In this document: positions 7,074 to 13,245 of the stretch, one piece after another | Numbering within the stretch: position 1 is the first letter of the stretch | Layout of the letters: the number at the start of each line of letters is the position of its first letter | Assembly (NCBI GenBank): GCA_030538175.1 | Contig: JAUNUL010000035.1 | Span: 1-14,037 of the forward strand | DNA length: 14,037 nucleotides | Direction: 5' to 3' | Source: Propionibacteriaceae bacterium | GTDB taxonomy: Bacteria; Actinomycetota; Actinomycetes; Propionibacteriales; Propionibacteriaceae | Program-made: the position numbers and the translations under genes | The notes under the pieces: model-generated | The model's input: only the letters and a program-made list of their open reading frames with translations | What the model was told of the DNA's origin: nothing | The model's database searches: none

Positions 7074-7131
7074 CCCCTCGGCTTCGCACCGATCCGGCGG
7101 CTCCGTCCGCCACCCCCAACCGTGGGAGGGG
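7074..7131 (+). other. Nested stem in the rplK-rplA spacer
   Basis: CCCCTC (7074-7079), starting right after the rplK stop, can pair with GAGGGG (7126-7131). Inside it GGCGG (7096-7100) pairs with CCGCC (7107-7111). This may be a processing or L1-feedback structure; no L1-binding consensus could be confirmed by eye. Confidence 0.3.
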
Positions 7132-7188
7132 AGCGCTAGCCCCGCACCACGACTGACCAGCACGACATGAACGCAAAGGAAGTCAGAC

Positions 7189-7896
7189 ATGCAGCGCAGC
7201 AAGGCCTATCGCGCGGCCGCTGAGAAGCAGACCGCCGACAAGTTGTACACCCCGACCGAGGCTGTCGCCCTCATCAAGGAGAACGTCTCCGCCAAGTTCG
7301 ACGAGACCGTCGACGTGGCCATGCGTCTCGGGGTCGACCCTCGCAAGGCGGACCAGATGGTGCGTGGCACCGTCAACCTCCCCCACGGCACTGGCAAGAC
7401 GGCACGGGTCCTCGTCTTCGCCACCGGTGAAAAGGCTGAGCAGGCGCTCGCCGCCGGCGCCGATGAGGTGGGCTCCGACGAGCTGATCGCGAAGGTCCAG
7501 GGTGGCTACCTGGACTTCGACGCCGTCGTCGCCACCCCCGATCTGATGGGCAAGGTCGGCCGTCTGGGCCGCGTCCTCGGACCGCGTGGCCTGATGCCGA
7601 ACCCCAAGACCGGCACCGTCACCCCGGATGTGGCCAAGGCCGTCACCGACATCAAGGGCGGCAAGATCGAGTTCCGTGTCGACCGGCACGCCAACCTGCA
7701 CTTCCTGATCGGCAAGGCATCGTTCTCGCCCGAGCAGCTGCAGGACAACTATTTCGCGGCTCTCGATGAGGTCCTGCGACTCAAGCCGTCCAGCTCCAAG
7801 GGCCGCTACATCAAGAAGATCACCTTCTCCTCGACCATGGGCCCCGGCGTCCAGGTTGACCCCGCCAAGGTGAAGGCGGACACTGCGGAAGCCTGA
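7189..7896 (+). CDS. rplA: 50S ribosomal protein L1
   Basis: L1 forms the mobile L1 stalk of the large subunit, assists tRNA exit and in many bacteria represses its own rplKA mRNA. The 235-aa length is typical. Recognisable parts: N-terminal [20 protein letters not shown], the segment [35 protein letters not shown], and the family signature [19 protein letters not shown], then the C-terminal [14 protein letters not shown]. Start: ATG 7189 with AAAGGAAG upstream. It is the second gene of the rplKA pair and is followed by a very long hairpin at 7916-7957, so transcription likely stops there before the inserted envelope operon. Confidence 0.98.
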   Translation: MQRSKAYRAAAEKQTADKLYTPTEAVALIKENVSAKFDETVDVAMRLGVDPRKADQMVRGTVNLPHGTGKTARVLVFATGEKAEQALAAGADEVGSDELIAKVQGGYLDFDAVVATPDLMGKVGRLGRVLGPRGLMPNPKTGTVTPDVAKAVTDIKGGKIEFRVDRHANLHFLIGKASFSPEQLQDNYFAALDEVLRLKPSSSKGRYIKKITFSSTMGPGVQVDPAKVKADTAEA

Positions 7897-7915
7897 TCGC
7901 TTCTTCAAGCACCAA

Positions 7916-7957
7916 GAGCAGCGTCGTGGGATGGCCAGCCATCCCGCGGCGCTGTTC
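7916..7957 (+). terminator. 19-bp hairpin terminator after rplA
   Basis: The arms 7916-7934 and 7939-7957 pair along 19 bp (three G-U pairs), with the GC-rich core GGGATGG / CCATCCC around a CCAG loop. It starts 20 nt after the rplA stop. There is no T-run, but stem length and position support a terminator for the rplKA transcript. Confidence 0.6.
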
Positions 7958-8079
7958 GCCGTTCCGGCGCGTGGCGACACTTGCGGCTTCGTCGCGGGAC
8001 ATCAGGCGTTAACGAGTCGTTCACCGCTGCGTTGCCTTTCCCTGGCCGGCCAGACCCCGGGGTTGTCGACACTGGAGTC

Positions 8080-9753
8080 GTGGAACGTTCAACTCTCCGC
8101 AGGCCGCGCCGGTTGCTCTTCCTTGCGGCTTTGTTGTCGCTGGTTCTCGGTCTCAGCGCCTGCATCGGTGTTTCCAGCGACTCTGGTTCCATCCCCGGCC
8201 AGGGGCCTGACCGAAGCTCGGGGGCCAACACCGGAGGATCCGGCGAAACCCTGCGGATCGTTGCGGGCTCCGAGCAGCGCGCCGTTCTTGATCGGGTCGT
8301 CCTGCCGTGGTGCGAGGCGAACAACTATCGGTGCAGTTATGACCTGCTCGGCTCGGTCGACCAGGCACGCCTGTTGCAGTCCGGCAGCAAGGACTACGAC
8401 GCTTACTGGTTCGCCTCGAGTGTCTTCGCCCAGATGGGCAACGACCGCAGCCAACTGAACCACATCCGGCCAATGTTCCTCACCCCGACTGTGTTCGCCG
8501 GCTGGAAGCCGACGATGGAACGTTGGGGCCTCGTCGGCCGCACCGACGTCACCGTCGCCGATGTGATCCGGATCGCCGAGGACCCGGACAACGCCGTGTG
8601 GGCGACCAACCCGACGCAGTCGAACTCTGGTGCCACCACGTTCTTCGCATTCCTCAACCACTTCGCCGGCAACGGCCCCGGTCGGCCGCTCACCCCAGCC
8701 CAACTCGACAGCCCGCAGGTCGAGCAGGGGATCACCACCTTCACCCGGGCCATGGAGCGAACCCCTCCGTCGACCGGCACGATGATGACCGAGTGCTTGG
8801 CCAATGCCGAGGCCTGCGATGCGATGTTCACGTATGAGGACCTCGTCATCGAGCACAATCAGGAGCTCGTCGCCCAAGGCCGCGATCCGCTTTATGTCGT
8901 GTATCCGACCGGCGCTCTCGCCATCAGCGACGCTCCACTCGGCTTTCTCCCGGGTGGCGAACCTGGTCGGGAAGGCGCGTTCCTCGCTTTGCAGGATTAC
9001 CTGTTGAACGATCAAGATGCCCGCCAGCAGCTGCTGGGCCTGGGGCGGCGTCCTGCGGACTCTGTCGGGCTCGCGATGAACTCCCCGGATCTGGCCGTAT
9101 TCAACCCTGATTGGGGCGTACGCACTGACATCCGCGAGCGCGGCGTGACCTTTCCGGCTGGTCCGGTGATCACCGAGGCTCTCAACCGGTACAACACTCG
9201 CTATCGCCGACCGGTCGACATCTATTACTGCCTCGATGGTTCCGGATCCATGCGCGGCAATGGTTGGGACGGCGTCAAGCGGGCCGGGCAGGAGATCTTC
9301 GATCCCGAGCGTGCGCAGGTGAACCTGCTGCAGTCCGGCCCGGGTGATGTCACCACCGTCCAGATCTTCCACGATGGCACCGCCGCAGGGCCCTGGCGGG
9401 TGACCGGCAGTGAGCCCGGAGAGTTCACCAAGCTCGTGGACCAGATCAACGGCTATGCCCCTGATGGGGGCACGAACCTCTATGCATGCCTGACCACGGC
9501 GGTTGGCGCCCAGGCGAACGCCGGGGATCGCAAGCGCCTGATCGTGGCCATGACCGATGGACGGTCCCAGAACGAAGGTGCCGCACCCGACACGATCGCC
9601 CGCGTCCGCGCCGCGGGTACGCCGGTGATTGCGATCGCGTTCGGGGATGCCGACCCGACCCAGCTCGCGCCGCTGGCCGAGCAGACCGGAGGATCGCTCG
9701 TTGAGAGCGATGACCTGGTCTCGGCCCTGCGGCTGGCGGCGGGCTATCGATGA
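8080..9753 (+). CDS. Lipoprotein with substrate-binding fold fused to VWA domain
   Basis: A predicted surface lipoprotein of 557 aa. It begins VERSTLRRPRRLLFLAALL, a basic N-region plus hydrophobic core ending in lipobox LSAC (Cys28), so GTG 8080 is the likely start; TTG 7981 would add 33 residues before the signal peptide. A nearby GGAG is only 2 nt away, so initiation may be weak or leaderless. Residues about 48-375 resemble a type-2 periplasmic binding protein (ETLRIVAGSEQRAVLDRVV; NPTQSNSGATTFFAFL; FTYEDLVIEHNQ). Residues about 380-557 are a VWA domain with an intact MIDAS: DGSGS (386-390), T465 in GGTNLY and D493 in MTDGRS. It heads a three-gene operon: the next gene starts 10 nt after its stop. 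This architecture is known as 'substrate-binding and VWA domain-containing protein'; its ligand and function are unknown to me. Metal-dependent binding to partner envelope proteins is an inference. Confidence 0.85.
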   Translation: MERSTLRRPRRLLFLAALLSLVLGLSACIGVSSDSGSIPGQGPDRSSGANTGGSGETLRIVAGSEQRAVLDRVVLPWCEANNYRCSYDLLGSVDQARLLQSGSKDYDAYWFASSVFAQMGNDRSQLNHIRPMFLTPTVFAGWKPTMERWGLVGRTDVTVADVIRIAEDPDNAVWATNPTQSNSGATTFFAFLNHFAGNGPGRPLTPAQLDSPQVEQGITTFTRAMERTPPSTGTMMTECLANAEACDAMFTYEDLVIEHNQELVAQGRDPLYVVYPTGALAISDAPLGFLPGGEPGREGAFLALQDYLLNDQDARQQLLGLGRRPADSVGLAMNSPDLAVFNPDWGVRTDIRERGVTFPAGPVITEALNRYNTRYRRPVDIYYCLDGSGSMRGNGWDGVKRAGQEIFDPERAQVNLLQSGPGDVTTVQIFHDGTAAGPWRVTGSEPGEFTKLVDQINGYAPDGGTNLYACLTTAVGAQANAGDRKRLIVAMTDGRSQNEGAAPDTIARVRAAGTPVIAIAFGDADPTQLAPLAEQTGGSLVESDDLVSALRLAAGYR

Positions 9754-9763
9754 GCGAGGGGGA

Positions 9764-10384
9764 GTGCTGACCAAGCAGTACGCGGGGCCGGTGGCGATCG
9801 CCACCGCTGTGGTCGTCTATGTCGGGTTCTTCGTGCTGCTGCTCGGCAGTGGCCCCGCAGTTCAACTGTTCGTTCCCGCCGGCTTCTCGCTCGCGGCCGC
9901 TCTGGGCGTGTGGCTGTTGGCCGGGCGTACGCGGGCTGAGCATGCGAGCGCGTCCGTGGACCTGGCCCGGGAGCAGGTCGAGGAGACCACCCGCCTGCTG
10001 GACGCGACGGTGGCCGCCGCCAAGCATGTCCGCAGCCCTGAACTGCGGGCCCGGGTGGCGGATGCGCGCCGACAGGTGCCTGCTCTCCTGCAGCGTGTCG
10101 AGGACACCCAGCCGGCGGATCTCCTTCGCTCGGTCGCCGTCTTCCGTCCGCACGTGGAGGGTCTGCGCGAAGCGGTGACCCGGTTCGCCACGATCGAGGC
10201 GGACCCGACCTATTTCGCCGACGGCGCTCAACAACTCGCCGACGGACTTGCGGCCGTCCAGCAGTTCAACGACTTCACTGCCGAGGCCACCCGATTGGTC
10301 AATCAGCGCGCCCTGCCGGCGTACCGCGCCCATCTCAAGAGCGCAACGTCGTCGGGGCTGCCCGAACTGAAAGGTCAGGGATGA
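9764..10384 (+). CDS. Two-TM membrane protein with cytoplasmic helical region
   Basis: A 206-aa protein starting at GTG 9764, preceded by a GAGGGGGA purine run 10 nt after the previous stop. Two closely spaced TM helices (about 8-29 and 33-52) form a hairpin, followed by a long, Ala/Glu/Arg-rich helical region (about 55-190) with coiled-coil character and a C-terminal LPAYRAHLKSATSSGLPEL. The plan of two TM helices plus a helical tail resembles XpaC-like proteins that accompany TelA-type toxic-anion genes, but I see no diagnostic motif, so treat that as a loose analogy. Its stop overlaps the ATG of the next gene (ATGA, 10381-10384), so the two are translationally coupled. It may anchor or organise the two substrate-binding proteins at the membrane (inference). 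Confidence 0.75.
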   Translation: MLTKQYAGPVAIATAVVVYVGFFVLLLGSGPAVQLFVPAGFSLAAALGVWLLAGRTRAEHASASVDLAREQVEETTRLLDATVAAAKHVRSPELRARVADARRQVPALLQRVEDTQPADLLRSVAVFRPHVEGLREAVTRFATIEADPTYFADGAQQLADGLAAVQQFNDFTAEATRLVNQRALPAYRAHLKSATSSGLPELKGQG

Positions 10385-11511
10385 ATCGCACCCTCCGCTT
10401 CGCCATCGGTCTGGCTCTCGTGCTCGCAGTCCTGATCGGCGGTGGCTATGTGGTCATGCAGCAGCTGGACCGGTCGCCCACCGCCAAGGCGGTCACGGTC
10501 TCGTGTGTCGGCGGTTCGGAGAAGACCCAATTCATGCGGGACTCCGAGGTTGTGGCGATCCTGGCTGACGACTACGGCATCACCGTGCACTGGTCCGCCA
10601 TGGGCAGCTACGACCAGGTGCTCATGTCGGGCAGTGAGATCAAGGCGCGGGAGGTGAACTGCCTCTGGCCCTCGAGCGGGTCGGCCCGCAACGTCTTTGA
10701 AGCCCAGCGCGCTGCGACCTTCCCCGAATATCGCGCCGAGACGCTGCTGCAGTCGCCCGAAGTTCTGTACGCCGGCCCCGCGGGCACTGACGCTCTCGTG
10801 CGGGCGGGACTGGTGGTCCGCAATGGCCACCTCTATTCGATGCCGGACCTGCGGAGGTTCCTGTTGGACTTCCAGGTGCCCGGGCGCACCTGGGAGGAGA
10901 TCGGTGCCGCCGGTCTCAAGGGGCCGATGAGCATCAGTTCGACCGATCCGGTGCGATCCAATTCGGGGTTCACCTTGGCCCAGCTCCAACTGATCATGGT
11001 TGCGACTCCGGATGCGCGCCAGCCGACGATCGACCAGGCGCGGGCTGCCCTGCCGACAATGCGGGGGATCTATGACGCCCAGGGTCTGCAGGCGGCCACG
11101 TCCGAATATGGCTTCCAGCAGTGGCTCACCCAGGGTGGGGAGTACGCCTCGCCCCTGTTCGCCGGCTATGAGAACCAGATCATCCAGCAGGTCACCAATG
11201 GGGCGAACGGGGACCGGTTCCTGACGGATGTGAGGATGATCTATCCCGAGCCCACCATCTATTCCGATCATCCGATGCTGGCGCTGGATGCCGATGCCGG
11301 TCGTCTGCTCGAGGCGATGAAGGATGAGCGCATCCAGCGCATCGCCTGGCAGCGATTCGGCTTCCGGTCCGCCATCAATAGCGATTGGAGCAGGGTCGGT
11401 GACTTCGACCCGCTGCCGCTGGCGACGCGGTTCCCGGTGGTGTCGGCGCCGAGTTCGGAGGTCACGCTGGCGCTGCTGACCTGCCTGCAGGACCGGTCCC
11501 AGTGTCGGTGA
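10381..11511 (+). CDS. Membrane-anchored substrate-binding-like protein
   Basis: A 376-aa protein with an N-terminal hydrophobic anchor (about 7-26) and no Cys lipobox, so it is probably held by an uncleaved signal anchor with the rest outside. The outer part looks like a type-2 periplasmic binding fold: VTVSCVGGSEKTQFM at the start, SSTDPVRSNSGFTLAQLQL in the middle and FAGYENQIIQQ later. These match, in order, segments of the upstream SBP-VWA lipoprotein (AGSEQRAVL; NPTQSNSGATTFFAFL; FTYEDLVIEHN), so the two are probably diverged paralogues. ATG 10381 overlaps the previous stop; the preceding AAAGGTCAGGG is a weak ribosome site, consistent with coupling. There are no permease or ATPase genes beside it, so it is unlikely to be a normal ABC importer component. 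Ligand unknown. Confidence 0.78.
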   Translation: MNRTLRFAIGLALVLAVLIGGGYVVMQQLDRSPTAKAVTVSCVGGSEKTQFMRDSEVVAILADDYGITVHWSAMGSYDQVLMSGSEIKAREVNCLWPSSGSARNVFEAQRAATFPEYRAETLLQSPEVLYAGPAGTDALVRAGLVVRNGHLYSMPDLRRFLLDFQVPGRTWEEIGAAGLKGPMSISSTDPVRSNSGFTLAQLQLIMVATPDARQPTIDQARAALPTMRGIYDAQGLQAATSEYGFQQWLTQGGEYASPLFAGYENQIIQQVTNGANGDRFLTDVRMIYPEPTIYSDHPMLALDADAGRLLEAMKDERIQRIAWQRFGFRSAINSDWSRVGDFDPLPLATRFPVVSAPSSEVTLALLTCLQDRSQCR

Positions 11512-11664
11512 GCGGCAACCGTGTGTCCCGCAATCGACGGTGAAGCACGCAATTCGGCCTAGGGTGTCTGCGGGTATCTCGCCAGCTGGTATGGACCGAT
11601 GGTCAGTTTCTTGTACTGCGGGATAGGTCGCGTTCGTCGGTCACTCGGCCGGTGGGCGGGGATT
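11512..11664. other. Intergenic stretch between envelope operon and rplJ promoter
   Basis: About 150 bp without a gene. The only structure I see is a weak repeat ACCGT (11518-11522) / ACGGT (11537-11541) with a 14-nt loop, too short to call a terminator. How the upstream operon ends is not clear from the sequence. Confidence 0.4.
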
Positions 11665-11693
11665 TTGCGTACGCCGCTCCGGTGGCCTAGACT
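11665..11693 (+). promoter_or_regulatory. rplJL promoter
   Basis: TTGCGT (11665-11670), 17-nt spacer, TAGACT (11688-11693): good sigma-A-type hexamers at ideal spacing. Predicted transcription start is near 11700, which places the complete L10 leader on the transcript. Confidence 0.65.
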
Positions 11694-11700
11694 CGCTCGC

Positions 11701-11850
11701 GCCGAAGACCGCTGGTTGACCGGGCATTGCCCGATCCGAAGTTCCACAGTTTGTGGGGGCCCGCGCAGGTGACACGCAAGCTGCTGGGAGGATCGCGTCC
11801 GCGCGCCCCAACCGAAGCCCCGAGTGCATCTGCGCTCCGGGGCTTTTTTC
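11701..11850 (+). promoter_or_regulatory. L10-type ribosomal protein leader (rplJL mRNA)
   Basis: The roughly 210-nt untranslated stretch before rplJ begins with CCGAAGACCGCTGGTT, which resembles actinobacterial L10 leaders as I remember them. It contains a small hairpin CGGGC-ATT-GCCCG (11721-11733), a G-run (11755-11759) and ends in a strong intrinsic terminator. Known L10 leaders bind the L10(L12)4 complex to reduce expression when stalk protein is in excess. The G-run could pair with GCCCC at 11805-11809 or with the terminator's own 5' arm (11817-11821), giving a plausible switch. The leader family is inferred from position and partial motif; a covariance-model search would settle it. Confidence 0.6.
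11815..11849 (+). terminator. Intrinsic terminator/attenuator in rplJ leader
   Basis: AGCCCCG (11816-11822) pairs with CGGGGCT (11838-11844). The stem continues inward for five more pairs past one bulged C to an ATCT loop, and six T follow (11844-11849). It is the only T-tract terminator in the window and lies 64 nt before the rplJ start, between promoter and gene, so it must work as an attenuator. Confidence 0.75.
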
Positions 11851-11869
11851 GTTCCCGCGGGATTCGGCA

Positions 11870-11888
11870 GGCCACCACTGTGGTGGCC
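11870..11888 (+). repeat. Perfect palindrome just before rplJ ribosome site
   Basis: GGCCACCAC-T-GTGGTGGCC is an exact 9-1-9 inverted repeat ending 15 nt before the AAGGAG of rplJ (11904-11909). In RNA it would fold as a 7-bp stem with a 5-nt loop and might tune ribosome access. Confidence 0.5.
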
Positions 11889-11913
11889 ACCAGGAGAAGT
11901 GGGAAGGAGCACC

Positions 11914-12585
11914 ATGGCAAGGCCGGACAAGGCAGCTGCGGTGGCCGAGTTGGCGGACCAGTTCACCAACTCCCAGGCTGCTGTGCTGACCGAGTATCGC
12001 GGACTTTCCGTGGCGTCCCTCAAGGAGCTGCGTCGCAGCCTCGGCGAGGACGCCACCTATGCCGTGACGAAGAACACTCTGACCCAGATCGCGGCCAAGA
12101 ATGCGGGCATCGAGGGGCTTGATGAGCACCTCGTCGGCCCCACGGCGATCGCTTTCATCACCGGCGACATCGCCGCGGTGGCGAAGGGTCTGAAGAACTT
12201 CAGCAAGGACAACCCGCTTCTGGTCATCAAGGGCGGCGTCATGGAGGGCAAGCTCCTCGACGCCGAAGGCGTGAAGAAGCTCGCGGATCTCGAATCCCGC
12301 GAGGTGCTGCTGGCCAAGCTGGCCGGCGGCATGAAGGCCAACCTCAGCAAGGCCGCTTTCGTCCTTGCTGCCCCGGCCGGCAAGCTCGCGCGCGCACTGG
12401 GTGCGCTGGAGCAGGCTGCGCAGGAGGATCCCAGCAAGATCGGCGGCGCCGGTGTTGCGGACCAGAAGCCCGAGAACGTGTCGGCCGAGGCCGGCGAACC
12501 CGAGGCAGCGCCCGCTGCAGAGGGCACCGAAGAATCCGCAGCCACGGCTGCCGACTCCGCAGCCAGCGCTGCGGAAGAGAACTGA
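11914..12585 (+). CDS. rplJ: 50S ribosomal protein L10
   Basis: L10 anchors L7/L12 dimers to the ribosome and represses its own mRNA as the L10-L12 complex. The 223-aa protein begins [20 protein letters not shown] at ATG 11914, with AAGGAG 4 nt upstream; the open frame back to 11824 is leader, not protein. Family features: [54 protein letters not shown], and the C-terminal helix (about residues 140-170) that carries L12. L10 is usually about 165-180 aa, so the last 50 residues ([20 protein letters not shown]...) are an extra acidic, Ala-rich tail. rplL starts 16 nt after its stop. Confidence 0.97.
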   Translation: MARPDKAAAVAELADQFTNSQAAVLTEYRGLSVASLKELRRSLGEDATYAVTKNTLTQIAAKNAGIEGLDEHLVGPTAIAFITGDIAAVAKGLKNFSKDNPLLVIKGGVMEGKLLDAEGVKKLADLESREVLLAKLAGGMKANLSKAAFVLAAPAGKLARALGALEQAAQEDPSKIGGAGVADQKPENVSAEAGEPEAAPAAEGTEESAATAADSAASAAEEN

Positions 12586-12601
12586 GAAAGGACGCCCCAT
12601 C

Positions 12602-12997
12602 ATGGCGAAGCTGAGCAACGACGAGCTCCTTGATGCCTTCAAGGAAATGACCCTGATCGAGCTCTCCGAGTTCGTGAAGCTCTTTGAGGAGACCTTCGAC
12701 GTCACCGCTGCCGCTCCGGTGGCCGTGGCTGCTGCCGCTCCGGGTGCCGCTGGCGGCGACGCCGGTGGCGACGCTGCCGAGGAGAAGGACGCGTTCGACG
12801 TCATCCTCGAGTCCGCTGGCGACAAGAAGATCCAGGTCATCAAGGAGGTGCGCGCCCTCACCTCGCTCGGCCTGAAGGAGGCCAAGGAGCTGGTGGAGGC
12901 CGCGCCGAAGGCTGTTCTGGAGAACGCCAAGAAGGACGAGGCCGAGGCCGCCAAGGAGAAGCTCGAGGCTGCGGGTGCCACCGTCAGCGTCAAGTGA
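12602..12997 (+). CDS. rplL: 50S ribosomal protein L7/L12
   Basis: L7/L12 forms the flexible stalk that recruits translational GTPases. The 131-aa protein has the three expected parts: an N-terminal dimerisation/L10-binding helix region ([20 protein letters not shown]), an Ala/Gly hinge ([20 protein letters not shown]), and the C-terminal factor-binding domain ([20 protein letters not shown] to AAGATVSVK). Start: ATG 12602 with AAAGGA upstream; the longer open frame from 12365 overlaps rplJ and is not real. It is co-transcribed with rplJ and followed by two hairpins that end the unit. Confidence 0.98.
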   Translation: MAKLSNDELLDAFKEMTLIELSEFVKLFEETFDVTAAAPVAVAAAAPGAAGGDAGGDAAEEKDAFDVILESAGDKKIQVIKEVRALTSLGLKEAKELVEAAPKAVLENAKKDEAEAAKEKLEAAGATVSVK

Positions 12998-13018
12998 TCG
13001 CGATTTGATCCGGTCATA

Positions 13019-13038
13019 GGGTGGGGTGTGCCCCACTC
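13019..13038 (+). terminator. First hairpin after rplL
   Basis: GTGGGG (13021-13026), TGTG loop, CCCCAC (13031-13036), extended by two outer pairs. It is the first of two tandem hairpins after the ribosomal operon. Confidence 0.5.
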
Positions 13039-13047
13039 GTGACCTGT

Positions 13048-13079
13048 GCAGCCGGGTTCCCTTCAGGGGGCCCGGCTGC
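13048..13079 (+). terminator. Main terminator of rplJL
   Basis: GCAGCCGGG (13048-13056) pairs exactly with CCCGGCTGC (13071-13079), with a further inner TCCC/GGGG pairing around a TTCA loop. The long GC stem lies 50 nt after the rplL stop. There is no clear T-run. Confidence 0.7.
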
Positions 13080-13187
13080 TGCAATTCCGGAGCCTGAAAA
13101 CCCATCCGTCCAATCTCTGGGCACCCTGGGTCAATCCTAGGGTATTCCCGGGTGTGGCCAGGGTGGCTTACAGGCAGAGTGTGGACG

Positions 13188-13216
13188 TATATCCGGCCGC
13201 AATCCGGCGTGCCGGA
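13188..13216 (+). promoter_or_regulatory. Candidate benA -10 and operator
   Basis: A -10-like TATATC (13188-13193) overlaps a repeat cluster: ATCCGGC occurs at 13191-13197 and 13202-13208, one turn apart, and the second copy is part of the perfect palindrome TCCGGC-GT-GCCGGA (13203-13216). This looks like a regulator site at the transcription start of a catabolic gene. No convincing -35 is seen. Confidence 0.35.
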
Positions 13217-13245
13217 CAGTGACAGAGTCGCCACTGGAGGGCTAC

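Noticed and set aside
7981..8079. N-terminal extension of the SBP-VWA lipoprotein from TTG 7981
   Set aside because: It would put 33 residues before a good signal peptide and has no Shine-Dalgarno.
8089..9804. 571-aa open frame on the minus strand over the SBP-VWA gene
   Set aside because: Antisense shadow; the plus strand has a signal peptide, lipobox and MIDAS motifs, and the reverse frame has no recognisable family.
7897..11700. Envelope operon as a recently inserted mobile element
   Set aside because: No integrase, terminal repeats or att-like duplications at its edges, and codon use looks like the neighbours. Genes between rplA and rplJ are also found in mycobacteria.
11641..13017. 458-aa open frame on the minus strand over rplJL
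   Set aside because: Antisense to two ribosomal protein genes and crosses their leader and promoter; Ser/Ala-rich shadow.
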